Positions 31,216 to 43,722 of a DNA stretch of 64,000 nt are shown piece after piece. Source of the stretch: Pantoea sp. SoEX. Lineage in GTDB: Bacteria; Pseudomonadota; Gammaproteobacteria; Enterobacterales; Enterobacteriaceae. A program made the translations under genes and the position numbers. Below the pieces are notes generated by a model. That model made no database searches. It was not told the DNA's origin and saw nothing but the letters and a program-made list of their open reading frames with translations. The stretch lies in assembly GCF_009829945.1 (NCBI RefSeq), contig NZ_SZZT01000001.1:186001-250000 (forward strand). Direction: 5' to 3'. Position 1 is the first letter of the stretch; the number at the start of each line of letters is the position of its first letter.

Positions 31216-32442
31216 TTAATCATTTAATAAATTATTAATATGTATCAAACTCGATACTAAACGGTCTATTTCTTGTTCAGTGTTATAGAAAGCTAACGAA
31301 GCTCGGCACATTGCTTTAACTTTATAATACTTCATTAATGGTATTGCACAATGATGACCTGTGCGAATAGCTATACCATATTGATCTAAAAAACTTCCAA
31401 CATCATACGGATGATGTTCACCAAGATTAAATGAAATAATACCATTGTTATTAAACGGGCTATATAATTTAATATTTGGTATTAAAGATATTTTTTTATA
31501 CGCATAATACATCAAAGCGGTTTCACGTTGATTAATTAAATCTAAACCTAATTTTTCTATATAATTTAAAGCAGCTCCTAATCCAACAATTCCAGCTATA
31601 TTAGGTGTTCCTGCTTCAAAACGCCATGGAATAGTATTCCAAGTAGTGCTATTAGGCAATGCTACATTATTAATCATTGCACCTCCACCTTCCCATGGAG
31701 GCATATCATTTAGTAAACTTTTACGACCATATAATATACCAATTCCAGTTGGTCCATATATTTTATGTCCTGAAAACACATAAAAATCGCATCCGATATC
31801 CTGAACATCAACTCTATGATGCATAACAGCTTGAGCTCCATCTATAACTGTTATAATTCCAGAAGATTTAATGTGAGAGATAAAATTTTTTATTGGATTA
31901 GTTATACCTAAAACATTAGAAACATGAGTTATTGCTAATAAACGTGTATTTTTATCCATTATATTTGTAAGTTGTTTTAAACATAATTTACCTTCTTTAG
32001 TTAAAGGTAATACACGAATTTCTGCCCCTGTGCGGTTAGCTAAAAGCTGCCATGGAACTATATTAGAATGATGTTCCATTTCAGTAATAATTAAGTTATC
32101 ATTTTTATTTATTATATTACTACCCCAACTATTAGCTATTAAATTTATACCTTCCGTAGTACCTTTAACAAATATAATTTCATCTTTTGAAGAAGCATTT
32201 AAAAAATGTGCAACCTGATTTCTAACATTTTCCATATGTATAGTTGCTTGTGCACTTAATGTATGAATACCTCTATGAACAGTTGCGTAATTATTTGTAT
32301 AAAAATTTTTTTCAGCTTCAATTACTTTTAACGGTGTTTGAGAACTAGCTGCATTATCAAAATAAGCTAAGCAATGACCATTGATTTTTTGTTTTAGAAT
32401 AGGAAAATCATTTCTAATTAGTTCAAAATTAAAATTTGTCAC
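31216..32442 (-). CDS. sufS: Cysteine desulfurase SufS
   Basis: SufS is a PLP-dependent group II desulfurase that frees sulfur from cysteine as a persulfide. The 408-residue protein (E. coli 406) shows [14 protein letters not shown], the PLP lysine in [11 protein letters not shown], and the active cysteine at residue 365 in [11 protein letters not shown]. The start overlaps the end of sufD by four bases (ATGA type), implying coupled translation. Its cysteine supply ties in with the retained CysB regulator. Confidence 0.97.
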   Translation of the reverse strand: MTNFNFELIRNDFPILKQKINGHCLAYFDNAASSQTPLKVIEAEKNFYTNNYATVHRGIHTLSAQATIHMENVRNQVAHFLNASSKDEIIFVKGTTEGINLIANSWGSNIINKNDNLIITEMEHHSNIVPWQLLANRTGAEIRVLPLTKEGKLCLKQLTNIMDKNTRLLAITHVSNVLGITNPIKNFISHIKSSGIITVIDGAQAVMHHRVDVQDIGCDFYVFSGHKIYGPTGIGILYGRKSLLNDMPPWEGGGAMINNVALPNSTTWNTIPWRFEAGTPNIAGIVGLGAALNYIEKLGLDLINQRETALMYYAYKKISLIPNIKLYSPFNNNGIISFNLGEHHPYDVGSFLDQYGIAIRTGHHCAIPLMKYYKVKAMCRASLAFYNTEQEIDRLVSSLIHINNLLND

Positions 32443-33743
32443 ATATTTCCTCTATATAGTATTTTATCTATACGATTTAAAATAGCTTCAATTAATATAT
32501 TATTTTTTAATACTTCGATTAGTTCTAAAGAAAATGCATTTACTAACATTCTTTGTGCATCAATTTCTTTTATTCCTCTTGATCTTAAATAATAAATTTG
32601 TTCATCATCAACACAGCCAATAGTTACTCCATGACTACATTTTACATCATCTGCATAAATTTCTAATTGAGGTTTAGTATTAACTTCAGCTTGTTCGCAT
32701 AGTAATAAATTATTATTGATCATAGTTCCATCTGTTTTAATTGCATTAGAAGAAACTTTAATATGTCCATTAAATACTGCTCGACTTTTATCTAATACTA
32801 TTGTTTTATGTTTTTGCCTACTTTTACAATGGCTATTATTATGTTCTAAATAAGTTCTAATATCAGTTAATTCCTTGTTTTTTGGTAATGATAAACTATT
32901 AACTGTAACTTTAGAATTCTTTCCATCTAATTTCGTACTAGTATTATGACGACATATATTTGATCCTGTTACAAATATATTACTAGAAACTTGTGAATTA
33001 TAACCAACAATTATATCATTATGTGAAAAATGATAACTGTTAGTATCTTCGAATGCAAATTTAGTATGCTCTAAATTTGCATTATCAGCTACATGCAATG
33101 TTAAACGTGAACCAGTAAAATGTGAACCTGAATTTAAAGTTAAAAAATGTTCTATTACTTCAGCTTTAGTATTGTTTTCTACAATTAAATGATGACGATA
33201 ATTAACAGTACTAATATTATTTTGCTGACTATCAGTTATATATTGCTGACCTTCAGTAATATGAAACAAATACAAAGGAACTAGGGGTGTTGTATTTTTT
33301 AAAACACGGATTATAGTAATTTCTTCAGCTAAACTTTCAGTTAAATGTAAAAAAAATTCTGGTTGAATTGGATTTGGTAACCTAATGTTTTCACCTTTAA
33401 TTTTATTTTGTACTTCAAAGATATCTTTATCATAAGAACTTAATGATTGCATAAAATATCCATTTATAAAAATTAACCTACAGGCATTTAAATTTATTGA
33501 TAGTTCATTAATTTTGTCTATGTCTAATACTATTTTATTAGGTAAAACAAAATTTTTTGATAACATTTTATCTAATGGAGTATATTTCCAATTTTCATTT
33601 TTAATAGTAGGCAAACCAATTTGTATTAATTGATCCCAATGTTTCTTAGATTGTTTTGAACGAATAACACCGTTTACAGTAAACAAACTACTATACCAAT
33701 TATTTAAAATACTGTTGTAATTTTTTTTAGGTGAGCCAGCCAT
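32439..33743 (-). CDS. sufD: Fe-S cluster scaffold subunit SufD
   Basis: SufD pairs with SufB and two SufC to form the SufBC2D scaffold that assembles clusters. The 434-residue product (E. coli 423) has a poorly conserved helical N-terminal third, a beta-helix core with [18 protein letters not shown] and the C-terminal [23 protein letters not shown] motif, which contains the functional histidine. Its first 17 bases overlap the end of sufC and its end overlaps sufS, so the operon is tightly packed. Confidence 0.96.
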   Translation of the reverse strand: MAGSPKKNYNSILNNWYSSLFTVNGVIRSKQSKKHWDQLIQIGLPTIKNENWKYTPLDKMLSKNFVLPNKIVLDIDKINELSINLNACRLIFINGYFMQSLSSYDKDIFEVQNKIKGENIRLPNPIQPEFFLHLTESLAEEITIIRVLKNTTPLVPLYLFHITEGQQYITDSQQNNISTVNYRHHLIVENNTKAEVIEHFLTLNSGSHFTGSRLTLHVADNANLEHTKFAFEDTNSYHFSHNDIIVGYNSQVSSNIFVTGSNICRHNTSTKLDGKNSKVTVNSLSLPKNKELTDIRTYLEHNNSHCKSRQKHKTIVLDKSRAVFNGHIKVSSNAIKTDGTMINNNLLLCEQAEVNTKPQLEIYADDVKCSHGVTIGCVDDEQIYYLRSRGIKEIDAQRMLVNAFSLELIEVLKNNILIEAILNRIDKILYRGNM

Positions 33744-34464
33744 AACCGTGCTCCTCTAACTGTCTTACCAATGAAAAATCTCCAGATTTAACTATATTCC
33801 CTTGGTATAAAACATGTACTAAATCTGGTTTTATATAATTGAGAATACGCTGATAATGTGTAATAATAATAAAAGAACGAAATTTATTGCGTAAATTATT
33901 AACACCGTTTGATATAATTTTTAAAGCATCAATATCTAGTCCAGAATCAGTTTCATCTAAAATACACAAATCTGGCTCTAATAAAGACATTTGTAAAATA
34001 TCATTTCTTTTTTTTTCTCCTCCAGAAAAACCTACATTTACATAACGTTTTAACAAATCTAAAGGCATATCTAAAAGGGTCATTTTATCTTTAATAAGAT
34101 CTTGAAATTCAAACCGATCTAATTCTTTTTGTTTTCTATACTTACGTATTTCATTAACTGCTGTTTGGAGAAAAAATTGATTACTGACTCCAGGAATTTC
34201 TACTGGATATTGAAATGCCATGAATATTCCTTCACGAGCTCTTTCTTCAGGTTCTAATTTTAATAAATTTTTATTTTTAAAAACTATTAAGCCATTATTA
34301 ACTATACATTCTTCTCGTCCAACTATAGTGGAAGAAAGAGTGCTTTTTCCCGATCCATTAGGACCCATGATAGCATGAATTTCTCCAGGTTTTATTTCAA
34401 GGTTCAGTCCATTTAAAATAGTTTTATTTTCAATACTTACATTTAATTCTTTTATCTTCAACAT
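33727..34464 (-). CDS. sufC: Fe-S assembly ATPase SufC
   Basis: SufC is the ABC-type ATPase of the SufBC2D scaffold. The 245-residue protein (E. coli 248) has Walker A GPNGSGKST, the signature GFSGGEKKRNDI, Walker B LCILDETDSGLDIDAL and the switch histidine in IITHYQRIL. It lacks any transmembrane segment, as expected for this soluble ABC protein. sufB lies 33 bases upstream. Confidence 0.97.
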   Translation of the reverse strand: MLKIKELNVSIENKTILNGLNLEIKPGEIHAIMGPNGSGKSTLSSTIVGREECIVNNGLIVFKNKNLLKLEPEERAREGIFMAFQYPVEIPGVSNQFFLQTAVNEIRKYRKQKELDRFEFQDLIKDKMTLLDMPLDLLKRYVNVGFSGGEKKRNDILQMSLLEPDLCILDETDSGLDIDALKIISNGVNNLRNKFRSFIIITHYQRILNYIKPDLVHVLYQGNIVKSGDFSLVRQLEEHGYGWLT

Positions 34465-34497
34465 GATATCGTTGATTCCTTATCAAATTGCTTAACA

Positions 34498-36000
34498 CTA
34501 ACCTACACTATGTTCCAAACTAATAGATAGTAATTTTTGAGCTTCCACAGCAAATTCTAAAGGCAATTTAGAAAAAACATCTTTACAAAAACCATTAACT
34601 ATCATCATAATAGCATTTTCTTCGCTTATGCCACGTTGTAAGAAATAAAACATTTGATCTTCACCTATCCGTGAGGTTTTAGCTTCATGTTCTAAATGTG
34701 CTGTATTAGTTGCATTTTCTATATACGGAAAAGTATGTGAACTACAATCACGTCCAATTAACATAGAATCACATTGTGTAAAATTTCGTGCATTTTTTGC
34801 ATTAGGTAAAATTTTTACTAACCCCCTATAAGTATTTTTGCTTTTGCCAGCAGATATCCCTTTTGATATAATTGTAGATTTTGTATTCTTGCCAATATGA
34901 ATCATTTTGGTACCACTATCAGCTTGTTGATACGCAGTAGTCAATGCTACTGAGTAAAATTTACCTACTGAATTATCTCCTTTTAAAATACAACTAGGAT
35001 ATTTCCAAGTAATAGAAGAACCGGTTTCAGACTGAGTCCAAGACATCTTACTATTTTTTCCTTCACATAATGCACGTTTAGTGACAAAATTTAGAATTCC
35101 TCCTTTTCCTTGATGACCTGGAAACCAATTTTGTACTGTAGAATATTTTACTTCAGCGTTATCATGAATAATAACTTCTACTACTGCTGCATGTAATTGA
35201 TTAGATTTATGTATAGGTGCTGAACATCCTTCAATATAACTTACATAACTATCAGCTTCTGCTATTAAAATAGTTCTTTCGAACTGTCCTGTATTTGCTG
35301 CATTAATCCGAAAATATGTAGATAACTCCATAGGACAACGTATTCCTTTTGGAATATAAACAAAAGTACCATCTGATGCTACGGCAGAATTTAAAGATGC
35401 ATAAAAATTATCATTTATTGGTACTACACTTCCTATATATTTTCTAACTAAATCTGGATGTTTATTAATAGCTTCATTAAATGAACAAAAAATAATTCCA
35501 TATTTATTAAATAATTCATCTCTATATGTTGTTGCAACAGAAACTGAATCAAAAATAGCATCCATAGCAACTTGATTTCCTTCACGAATAGGTACACCTA
35601 ATTTATTAAAAGTATTTTCTACTGCTTTAGTTAAATAATTTTTATTGTTTTTCTTTTCTGAATATTTTGATTTATCTTCAAAATTAGTATAATTTAGAGG
35701 AGTTTCACAATTATTACATGAAGGTGTAGAATAATAAATATAATTCTGGTAGTTAATTTTATTATAGTGTCCTTGTAACCAATGTGGTTCTTCCATCTTT
35801 AACCAAGTGTAAAAAGCTTCAAGACGAAAATCTAGCATCCATTTTGGTTCATTTCTTTTTTCAGAAATTTCATGCACTATATTTTCATTTATACCTTGCG
35901 TAATCACTTCTGTTTCTAGTTCTGTAAAAAAACCTTCTTTATAATTTATATTACTTTCCAAAAATGGAATATTTTTAGATGATTTTATATTTTGTGACAT
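34498..36000 (-). CDS. sufB: Fe-S cluster scaffold subunit SufB
   Basis: SufB is the central scaffold subunit that receives sulfur from SufE and holds the nascent cluster. The 500-residue product (E. coli 495) has [41 protein letters not shown] and [17 protein letters not shown], where the last includes the conserved cysteine and histidine near the SufD interface. The start lies five bases from the stop of sufA. Family assignment is unambiguous. Confidence 0.97.
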   Translation of the reverse strand: MSQNIKSSKNIPFLESNINYKEGFFTELETEVITQGINENIVHEISEKRNEPKWMLDFRLEAFYTWLKMEEPHWLQGHYNKINYQNYIYYSTPSCNNCETPLNYTNFEDKSKYSEKKNNKNYLTKAVENTFNKLGVPIREGNQVAMDAIFDSVSVATTYRDELFNKYGIIFCSFNEAINKHPDLVRKYIGSVVPINDNFYASLNSAVASDGTFVYIPKGIRCPMELSTYFRINAANTGQFERTILIAEADSYVSYIEGCSAPIHKSNQLHAAVVEVIIHDNAEVKYSTVQNWFPGHQGKGGILNFVTKRALCEGKNSKMSWTQSETGSSITWKYPSCILKGDNSVGKFYSVALTTAYQQADSGTKMIHIGKNTKSTIISKGISAGKSKNTYRGLVKILPNAKNARNFTQCDSMLIGRDCSSHTFPYIENATNTAHLEHEAKTSRIGEDQMFYFLQRGISEENAIMMIVNGFCKDVFSKLPLEFAVEAQKLLSISLEHSVG

Positions 36001-36005
36001 TTTCT

Positions 36006-36371
36006 TTACTCTATGCTAAAACTTTCACCACATCCACAAGAGTGTTGAGCTTTAGGGTTTTTAAATTTAAAATTTTGGTTTAATCCGTCATAAACATAAT
36101 CTATTTCAGTACCATCAATAAAAGGCATAGCTTGAATAGGTACAAATAAATCAATACGTTCAAATGAAAACTTAAGACAATCAGCTGATGGTTTTTTTGT
36201 TAAATACATACTGTATTTAAATCCTGCACAACCAGATTTCTTTATATTTAAACATAACCATTTTATTTCAGGATTTTTGTTTATTAAAATAAATATTTGT
36301 TTTTCTGCGTTTTTTGTTAATTTAAATCCTTTCCAAATAAAATTATTGCGTGAAATATTGTCTATACTCAT
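36006..36371 (-). CDS. sufA: A-type Fe-S carrier SufA
   Basis: SufA carries clusters from SufBCD to apoproteins. The product is 121 residues (E. coli 122) with the three ligand cysteines at 48 (KKSGCAGF), 112 and 114 (SCGCGESF). It opens the complete sufABCDSE operon, so this genome keeps the whole stress-type assembly system. No IscR or OxyR site could be recognised upstream in the A/T-rich leader. Confidence 0.96.
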   Translation of the reverse strand: MSIDNISRNNFIWKGFKLTKNAEKQIFILINKNPEIKWLCLNIKKSGCAGFKYSMYLTKKPSADCLKFSFERIDLFVPIQAMPFIDGTEIDYVYDGLNQNFKFKNPKAQHSCGCGESFSIE

Positions 36372-37014
36372 GATATTTACATTTATGCCTATAGTTTTAA
36401 ATTTATCAAAATATTATTGGTTAGTATTTGATTTATTACAATATACATTAGTTATATTTTATTTATATGTTAATAAAATATAATATTCATTATGTACTCA
36501 ATATCAATTAATATTTTTAATAAAATATTTAACTAAACTAAATTATTAATAACATAATAGGTTATTTCTGCTAATTTGAAACTATTGTCTGAAATTTATT
36601 TTAGATTTAATAATAAAAAATCAATATAACATGTTATTTAAATTAAAATATAAATATATTAAGTAAAATACAAAGATATGATATAAATAACAACTTGATA
36701 TTATAATAATTTATACAAACTTTAGTACAAATAAATTTTAAAAAGATATGTTGTTAATGAATATTATTCATTCATAATTTAAAATTTGATTATTAAAATG
36801 GGAATTGAAATAAATAATTATAATATTTTTTAAGTAATTACAAAAAAAGTAGTAATGGAAGGTAAATAAAATTATGTTAAAACCAGCTAATAAATTTCAT
36901 AAAAATATCCTATCTATAAGATGCTATATTTTATGATTATAAATTTTTTTAAACTTAACAAGTGATATTGTAAATTATTTATTAATAATTATTTCTAATG
37001 ACTAAAAAATACAT
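36372..37014. other. AT-rich spacer between ppsA and the suf operon
   Basis: About 640 bases with no recognisable gene on either strand. The suf promoter must lie in the part next to 36371. ppsA ends at 37015 with no strong terminator visible. In E. coli many genes separate sufA from ppsA; all appear deleted. Confidence 0.5.
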
Positions 37015-39399
37015 TTAAGATAAATTACTCAATTTTGCAATTTTTAACCAAGATTCTACAATATTATCAGGATTGAAAGATAAACTATCTATTCCTTGTT
37101 TAATTAACCAAATAGCAAAATTTGTATTATCTGAAATGCCTTGCCCACAAACACCTATATATTTGTTATGTTTTTTTGCTGCTTTAATAGCCATAGAAAA
37201 CAGGATTTTTAATGAATCATCAAATTCATCAAATAAAGGAGCAAGTAAATCTGAATCACGATCTATTCCTAATGTTAATTGAGTCATATCATTAGACCCA
37301 ATAGAAAACCCATCAAAATATTGTAAGAATTGCTCTGCTAATAAGGCATTAGAAGGTATTTCGCACATCATGTGTACTTTTAATCCATTATCACCACGAT
37401 ATAATCCTTGATTACCTAGTTCATAGATAATGTCTTGTGCTTGTTTTATAGTTCTTATAAAAGGAACCATTATTTCTATATTAATTAATCCTATTTCATT
37501 TCGTGCTCTTTTAATAGCTTCACATTCTAGAGCAAAACAATCACGAAAGCTATTATTTATATATCTTCCTGCTCCACGAAAACCTATCATAGGATTTTCT
37601 TCTTTAATTTCATATTTTATACCACCTATTAAATTAGCATATTCATTAGTTTTAAAATCGGAAAACCGTAATATTACTTTTTTAGGGAAAAAAGCAGAAG
37701 CTAATGTTGCAATACCTTCAGTTAAACGTGAAATATAAAATTCTACAGGATCATTAAATCCTTTTGTAAGGATATTAATTTGTTTTTTTATTTCTTCTGT
37801 TTGTTTATTAAATTCTAACAGAGCTTTTGGATGTATTCCTATCATACTATTTATAATAAATTCTATACGAGCAAGACCTATTCCTTTATTTGGTAATGAT
37901 GAAAAATTAAAAGCTAAATCTGGATTACCTATATTCATCATAATATCTAAAGGTAATTTAGGCATATTATTAATTTTTGAACTATTGATAGTATATTTAA
38001 GTAATTTATTATATACATAACCAGTATCTCCTTCAGCACAAGACACTGTTACTTTAGATTCATTATTAAGGATTTCAGTTGCATTGCCACACCCTACTAC
38101 TGCTGGAATACCCAATTCACGTGCAATAATTGCAGCATGACAGGTACGACCGCCTCTATTAGTAACAATAGCAGAAACTTTTTTCATAACTGGTTCCCAA
38201 TCTGGTCCTGTTAAATCAGTTACTAAAACATCTCCTTGATCAATAAGATTTATATTATTAATATCTAATATAATTTTTACTTTTCCACATCCAATTTTAT
38301 GTCCTATAGCTTTACCTTTAATTAAAATTTTACTTTTCTCTTCTAAAATATAGTGTTGCATAACATTATTATTTGCATATACTGTTTCTGGACGTGCTTG
38401 TAAAATAAATAATTTTCCTGTTATTCCATCTTTTGCCCATTCAATATCCATAGGATTTTTGTAATGTTTCTCAATTAATATTGCTTGGTGAGCTAATAAT
38501 TGAATATCTTTATCATTCAAGCAAAAATTATTACGTTCAGATTCTGAAACAGATTTAATACATACTGATTGATTTTTTTCAGAGCTATTAGAATAAATCA
38601 TTTTAACTTTTTTAGAACCCATATTTCGTCTTATTATTGATGATTTATTAGAAAGTAATGCTGGTTTATAAACGTAAAATTCATCTGGATTTACAGCTCC
38701 TTGAACTATCATTTCTCCTAATCCTAACGAAGCCGTAATAAACACTACTTTATCAAAACCAGATTCAGTATCAATGGTAAACATTACTCCAGAACATGCT
38801 AAATCAGAACGAACCATCTGTTGGATTCCAACTGACAAAGAAATATCTTTATGGTTATACCCTTTATGAATACGGTATGAAATTGCTCTTACATTAAATA
38901 AGGAAGCATATACTTTTTTAACTGCAATTAGTATCGAATTAATATTGTTTATATTTAAATATGTTTCTTGTTGTCCAGCAAAGGATGCATCTGCAAGATC
39001 TTCTGCAGTTGCTGAAGATCTTATTGCGAAAGAAACATTATTATTATTAATTGTTATCTCTTGATAAGCTTTATAAATTTCTGTTTCTAATTCTTGAGGA
39101 AGTGATTTATTTAGAATCCATTGTTGAATTTGTTTACTAACTTTATTTAAATTATCAATTTCATTAAGATTAGTTTTTTCTAAAAGATTATAAATATCAT
39201 AATTCATTTTATCTTGGTTAAGAAACTGATTAAAAGCATAAGATGTAGTTACATATCCACTAGGAATGTTAATACCCAGTGGTGATAATTTATTTATCAT
39301 TTCACCTATTGAGGCGTTCTTACCTCCAACTATTTTAATATCTTCAATGTTTATTTGATGATACCAAAGTATTAGTGGTTTATTTATTTTACTACGCAT
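37015..39399 (-). CDS. ppsA: Phosphoenolpyruvate synthase
   Basis: PpsA converts pyruvate and ATP to phosphoenolpyruvate, AMP and phosphate, opening gluconeogenesis and feeding the shikimate pathway. The 794-residue protein (E. coli 792) has the ATP-grasp N-terminal domain (VGGKNASIGEM, FAIRSSATAEDLADASFAGQ). The phospho-carrier His421 is in GGRTCHAAIIARELG. The PEP-binding TIM barrel has GIGLARIEF, GFRGAGRY and the C-terminal catalytic cysteine in GVCGQG. The divergent regulator ppsR of E. coli is absent, so phosphorylation control of PpsA is probably lost. Confidence 0.97.
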   Translation of the reverse strand: MRSKINKPLILWYHQINIEDIKIVGGKNASIGEMINKLSPLGINIPSGYVTTSYAFNQFLNQDKMNYDIYNLLEKTNLNEIDNLNKVSKQIQQWILNKSLPQELETEIYKAYQEITINNNNVSFAIRSSATAEDLADASFAGQQETYLNINNINSILIAVKKVYASLFNVRAISYRIHKGYNHKDISLSVGIQQMVRSDLACSGVMFTIDTESGFDKVVFITASLGLGEMIVQGAVNPDEFYVYKPALLSNKSSIIRRNMGSKKVKMIYSNSSEKNQSVCIKSVSESERNNFCLNDKDIQLLAHQAILIEKHYKNPMDIEWAKDGITGKLFILQARPETVYANNNVMQHYILEEKSKILIKGKAIGHKIGCGKVKIILDINNINLIDQGDVLVTDLTGPDWEPVMKKVSAIVTNRGGRTCHAAIIARELGIPAVVGCGNATEILNNESKVTVSCAEGDTGYVYNKLLKYTINSSKINNMPKLPLDIMMNIGNPDLAFNFSSLPNKGIGLARIEFIINSMIGIHPKALLEFNKQTEEIKKQINILTKGFNDPVEFYISRLTEGIATLASAFFPKKVILRFSDFKTNEYANLIGGIKYEIKEENPMIGFRGAGRYINNSFRDCFALECEAIKRARNEIGLINIEIMVPFIRTIKQAQDIIYELGNQGLYRGDNGLKVHMMCEIPSNALLAEQFLQYFDGFSIGSNDMTQLTLGIDRDSDLLAPLFDEFDDSLKILFSMAIKAAKKHNKYIGVCGQGISDNTNFAIWLIKQGIDSLSFNPDNIVESWLKIAKLSNLS

Positions 39400-39920
39400 T
39401 TAGCTTATCCTTTTTTAGCCACAATAATTCTAATATTGAAGATAAAATATATAATTTAGAAATATACCTTAATAATACAAAATTAATAAAACATAATTAC
39501 ATTATTTTTAATTGTGATAAATATTCTTTATTTAAAGTAAGATATAAAAATATTGAAAAACATATTAATCATGATTAGTTGATAAAATTATTTTTTACCA
39601 ATTAATATAGAATTTTTATTTACTTTATTTTTAATTTATATATCTATATATAAAATTATATAACTAAAAATTTCTTTACATATTCTTACATACATTCAAG
39701 TTACAAATTATATTTAAAGGTATTTTTTAAAGAGCAATAAATAAAAACATAACTATATTATGATATTATTATAAAATATAAAGTGTTAACTTTAATTGTT
39801 TAACAAACTCAATACAAACTCAACAATAGATATAAGTATAATATATTTTAAAAGATAATCATGTTTTGATATAACGAAATCAGAAAAGCCATAGATAAGG
39901 CTTTTCTGTAAATGTAGATA
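39400..39920. other. Spacer between ppsA and ihfA
   Basis: About 520 bases with no gene recognised. The ppsR gene that E. coli keeps here is missing. The only clear structure is the hairpin at 39881-39908. Short open frames overlapping the ppsA start on the plus strand do not resemble any family. Confidence 0.5.
39881..39908 (-). terminator. Hairpin after ihfA
   Basis: A perfect 10-bp stem, CAGAAAAGCC (39881-39890) and GGCTTTTCTG (39899-39908) with an eight-base loop, lies 12 bases after the ihfA stop codon. Its G/C-containing stem stands out from the surroundings. The T-tail on the minus strand is weak, but the position marks it as the end of the thrS-to-ihfA transcript. Confidence 0.7.
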
Positions 39921-40223
39921 TTAAATATTCTCTTTTAGGATAGTTTTTTCAACTCTATTTTTTAATTTTTGTCCTGGTCGAAACGTAACTACACGACGAG
40001 CAGTAATAGGAACATCTTCTCCAGTTTTAGGATTCCTACCTGGACGTTGTTTTTTATTACGCAAATCAAAATTACCAAATCCTGAAAGTTTTACTTGTTC
40101 TCCATTTTCTAAAGTACACCGAATTTCTTCAAAAAATATTTCTACTAATTCTTTTGAATCCCGTTTACTTAAATCGAGTTTTTCAAATAGATATTCTGAC
40201 ATTTCAGCTTTTGTAAGCGCCAT
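39921..40223 (-). CDS. ihfA: Integration host factor subunit alpha
   Basis: IHF-alpha forms with IHF-beta a DNA-bending nucleoid protein. The 100-residue product (E. coli 99) begins [16 protein letters not shown], has [21 protein letters not shown] with the intercalating proline of the beta arm ([10 protein letters not shown]), and ends with the short helix. It follows pheT after four bases, the ancestral arrangement. It is one of the few nucleoid proteins visible in the window. Confidence 0.97.
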   Translation of the reverse strand: MALTKAEMSEYLFEKLDLSKRDSKELVEIFFEEIRCTLENGEQVKLSGFGNFDLRNKKQRPGRNPKTGEDVPITARRVVTFRPGQKLKNRVEKTILKENI

Positions 40224-40227
40224 AGAT

Positions 40228-42630
40228 CTAATTCCTCAAGGTTACCTGGAATCGCTCTTTTAATGCTACAGTGTATTTATTTACTATCATAGCAATTTCT
40301 TCTTCTTTAAGTGTCCGTTTAGTATCTTGTAAAATTAAGCTAATTGTTATACTTTTATAACCTTTAGAAATACCTTTTCCACGGTATATATCTAATAAGT
40401 TTATCCCAACTAACTGATTTATGCTAATTTTTTTGCATAAATTAATTATATCTGCCACAGGAATATTTTCATCCACTATAACTGAAATATCTCTACGATT
40501 TGCAGGAAAATGTGAAATGTCTCTTACTTTGATAATAGATTTATGATCTATAATGTCATTGCAAATTAATTCAAAAACTAAAATTTCGTTTTTAATTTTT
40601 AATTTTTTTTGAATCATTGGATGAATTATACCAATAGATCCAATTTCTTTTTTATGGAAGTAAATACTGGCACTTTTTCCTGGATGTAGAGTTTCATTCA
40701 ATTTTGGAGAGAAACTTATATCATTTATATTTTTAGATAATTCACATAAAGATTCTAAATCGCCTTTTAAATCATAAAAATCAACAAATTTACTCTTTTG
40801 ATCCCAGTGATCTTCAAACATATTGCCACTTAATACTCCAGATAACATTAATTCTTGACGTATTCCAAAATCAGCGTCTTTATCTGGTATAAAACAATAT
40901 CCAATTTCGAATAAACGTAATCTATTTTGTTGATAATTCTGATTATAATTTATTGTATTTATCAAACCAGTCCATAATGATAAACGCATAACTGACATAT
41001 CTTTAGATATAGGATTTATAATTGGAACAGCATCATTATTTGGATGTAATATTTTTTGTGTTTTGGGGTTTACAAAACTATAAGTAATTACCTCTTGATA
41101 TCCTTTATTGACCAAAAAATTTTTTATGCGTCTTAATGATAAAATATTATTGGAATTTGATTCAATTTTTAATTGAGTTTTAGCAGGTATCTTTGGAATT
41201 TTGTCATAACCAAATATACGTATTATTTCTTCGATTAAATCTTCTTCAACTAAAATATCAACTCGCCAATAAGGTATGATAACTTTCCAATTATTGTTTT
41301 TTTTGTATATATTAAAACCTAGTTTAGCAAGTATTTCGCTAACTTGATTATCACTAAATTTATAGCCAATTAAACTATCTAATTTTTTACGGTGTAAATT
41401 AATAATTAATTTTGGTTTAAATGATTTATTACCTGTTTGTTCAACAATTGGACCTGGTTTCACATTACAGAAAATATCTGTAAGTAATTTAGTGGCATAT
41501 TCAAGTGCTTTATATTGCAATGTAAGATCAGAATCAATACCACGTTCATATCTATAAGACATATCACTATTTAAATTTGAAAAACGTATATTGTTAATTA
41601 CAGATATTGGATTAAAATAAGCACATTCTAATAAAATATTTTTAGTCTTATTACTTACAATATAACGAGAATCGGCACATATACCTGCTATTGATATAAC
41701 CTTACTTTTATCAGAAACAACTAATATTTTGTTGTTTAAATTTATTAATTTACCATTGTATGTTTTTAAAGCTTCGTTTTCTTTTGCTGTACGAACTATT
41801 ATATATTCATCAATATAATCAAGATCAAAAGCAAATATTGGTTGTCCAATTTCCATTAAAATATAATTATTTATATCTATAACTACATTTATAGAAGATA
41901 TGCCACAACGTCTCAATTTTTCTTTAATCCAAAAAGGAGTAGAAACATTTATATCAATATTTTTAATTATCCTAGATAAATAATGCGGACATGAATTTGA
42001 TTCATTAATATAAATAGGTAAATTATCGTTTATTATTGGTGGAATTTTATTATTTATTAAATTTTTAAAAGGTAAATCATTTGTTGCTGCAACATCACGA
42101 GCTATACCCATAATACTTAAACAATCAGCTCTATTTGGAGTAATATTGGCGTCAATAATATTATCATATAATTTTAAATAATCGTAAATATCAAGTCCAA
42201 TCATTACATCATTTGGTAATTCTATAATAAATTTATCTTCCTTATCTGATATTCCTAATTCAAAGAAAGAACAAATAATTCCTTGAGATATATGTTCCCG
42301 AAAATTTATTGGTTTAACTTCTTTTTGTCCCGGTAACATTGTTTTTATAGGAGCTACAACTACTTTTAAACCTAAACGACAGTTATAAGCATCGCAAATT
42401 ATACTTAATATATTGCCATTTCCTATATTAACTTTAGTCAATTTAATATTATTACATCTTAATAATTCTTTACATTCAATAATTTCTCCACTTACTACAC
42501 CATGAAAAAAATCTGCAACTAAACAAACATTATCTACTTCTATACCTAACATGGTAATTTGTTCACATAATTTTTTGGTATCAATGTCGGGATTAATCCA
42601 TTCACGTAGCCATAATTCACTAAATTTCAT
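40228..42630 (-). CDS. pheT: Phenylalanyl-tRNA synthetase beta subunit
   Basis: PheT is the large subunit of the alpha2-beta2 synthetase, containing the editing site and tRNA-binding domains. The 800-residue product (E. coli 795) has the OB-fold tRNA-binding domain at about 40-150, the B3/B4 editing region in the middle ([25 protein letters not shown]), a DNA-binding-like B5 domain around 400-470, the catalytic-like B6/B7 domain with [10 protein letters not shown] and the ferredoxin-fold anticodon-binding domain at the C terminus ([14 protein letters not shown]). It lies eight bases after pheS. Confidence 0.97.
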   Translation of the reverse strand: MKFSELWLREWINPDIDTKKLCEQITMLGIEVDNVCLVADFFHGVVSGEIIECKELLRCNNIKLTKVNIGNGNILSIICDAYNCRLGLKVVVAPIKTMLPGQKEVKPINFREHISQGIICSFFELGISDKEDKFIIELPNDVMIGLDIYDYLKLYDNIIDANITPNRADCLSIMGIARDVAATNDLPFKNLINNKIPPIINDNLPIYINESNSCPHYLSRIIKNIDINVSTPFWIKEKLRRCGISSINVVIDINNYILMEIGQPIFAFDLDYIDEYIIVRTAKENEALKTYNGKLINLNNKILVVSDKSKVISIAGICADSRYIVSNKTKNILLECAYFNPISVINNIRFSNLNSDMSYRYERGIDSDLTLQYKALEYATKLLTDIFCNVKPGPIVEQTGNKSFKPKLIINLHRKKLDSLIGYKFSDNQVSEILAKLGFNIYKKNNNWKVIIPYWRVDILVEEDLIEEIIRIFGYDKIPKIPAKTQLKIESNSNNILSLRRIKNFLVNKGYQEVITYSFVNPKTQKILHPNNDAVPIINPISKDMSVMRLSLWTGLINTINYNQNYQQNRLRLFEIGYCFIPDKDADFGIRQELMLSGVLSGNMFEDHWDQKSKFVDFYDLKGDLESLCELSKNINDISFSPKLNETLHPGKSASIYFHKKEIGSIGIIHPMIQKKLKIKNEILVFELICNDIIDHKSIIKVRDISHFPANRRDISVIVDENIPVADIINLCKKISINQLVGINLLDIYRGKGISKGYKSITISLILQDTKRTLKEEEIAMIVNKYTVALKERFQVTLRN

Positions 42631-42638
42631 TCATTATC

Positions 42639-43628
42639 CTACAATGATCTAAATTGTTTGAGGAAACGTAAATCGTTTTCAAAAAATGAGCGAATATCTT
42701 TTATTCCATAACGTAACATAGCTAAACGTTCTACTCCTAGTCCAAAAGCAAATCCAGAGTATATATCTGAATTAATATTCATATTATTCAATACATTAGG
42801 ATGTACTAGTCCACATCCTAATACTTCTAACCATTTGTTTTTATTATTCATGATATCAAATTCTGCTGATGGTTCTGTAAATGGAAAGTATGATGGACGA
42901 AAACGAACTTTTATATCATCTCCAAAAAAATTATATAGAAAATCATACATAGTTTGCTTTAGGTTAGTAAAACTTATACCTATATCAATAATCAGACCTT
43001 CTACCTGATGAAACATTGGTGTATGTGATTGATCATAATCATTACGATATACTCGACCTGAAGATATTATACGAATTGGTAATTGTTGGTTTTTCATTAC
43101 ACGAATTTGTACTCCTGAAGTTTGAGTACGCAACAAGGTAAATTCATTTAACCAAAAAGTATCGTGGCTAGTCCGTGCTGGATGATGTTCCGGAATATTA
43201 AGTGCATCAAAATTGTGATAACTATCTTCTATTTCAAAACCATTAACTGTAGAAAAACCTAGAGAAGTAAAAAAATTTTCAATACAATCAATTGTTATAG
43301 TGATAGGATGTAGTCCACCATTTTCTAATCTTCTGCCTGGAAGTGATACATCTATTTGTTTTTGTAATAAATTCAAATTTAGCGTAACTGATTCTAATAT
43401 TTTTTTACGAGCATGTATATAAGAAATTATTTTTTGTTGAGCTTTATTAAGCATTTTTCCTTCTTTAGAACGTTCCTCCTTAGGAATATAATTTAGCGAA
43501 TTTATCATTTTTTTTATATATCCCTTTTTCCCAAGATATTTAATACGCACTAATTCTAGTGAATCAATATCTTGTGAATTATCTATAGTCATGATAGCTT
43601 CAGCTATCAGATCTGATAGTTTAGACAT
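42639..43628 (-). CDS. pheS: Phenylalanyl-tRNA synthetase alpha subunit
   Basis: PheS holds the class II catalytic centre that activates phenylalanine. The 329-residue protein (E. coli 327) has the N-terminal coiled-coil (about 1-100), then [24 protein letters not shown], the motif 2 region [21 protein letters not shown] and motif 3 [18 protein letters not shown]. The leader between rplT and pheS keeps a G/C-rich hairpin like the E. coli attenuator, but no pheM leader peptide. Confidence 0.97.
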   Translation of the reverse strand: MSKLSDLIAEAIMTIDNSQDIDSLELVRIKYLGKKGYIKKMINSLNYIPKEERSKEGKMLNKAQQKIISYIHARKKILESVTLNLNLLQKQIDVSLPGRRLENGGLHPITITIDCIENFFTSLGFSTVNGFEIEDSYHNFDALNIPEHHPARTSHDTFWLNEFTLLRTQTSGVQIRVMKNQQLPIRIISSGRVYRNDYDQSHTPMFHQVEGLIIDIGISFTNLKQTMYDFLYNFFGDDIKVRFRPSYFPFTEPSAEFDIMNNKNKWLEVLGCGLVHPNVLNNMNINSDIYSGFAFGLGVERLAMLRYGIKDIRSFFENDLRFLKQFRSL

Positions 43629-43700
43629 TTTTTTCTCTTTGATTTTTAAATTTGCTAATAATAAGATTAAAATAAATTAAATAACAGAAAAAAGATATAT

Positions 43701-43722
43701 CCTCCAATAGAATCATTGGAGG
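43701..43722 (-). promoter_or_regulatory. Hairpin in the pheST leader (attenuator remnant or terminator)
   Basis: CCTCCAAT (43701-43708) and ATTGGAGG (43715-43722) form an eight-bp stem with a six-base loop, 73-94 bases before pheS and about 140 after rplT. In E. coli this interval holds the Phe-rich leader peptide pheM and a CCTCC/GGGGG-type attenuator. Here the stem remains and is followed on the minus strand by ATATATCTTTTTTC, but the only nearby short frame encodes MKNLQ with no phenylalanine. It could act as a partial terminator between the ribosomal and pheST parts. Confidence 0.55.

Noticed and set aside
36277-36483. Plus-strand open frame over the sufA start and leader
   Set aside because: It is antisense to the conserved sufA N terminus and hydrophobic only because the complement of A-rich coding DNA is T-rich.
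39375-39578. Plus-strand open frame overlapping the ppsA start
   Set aside because: The position recalls the divergent regulator ppsR, but length (67 codons) and sequence do not fit that family.
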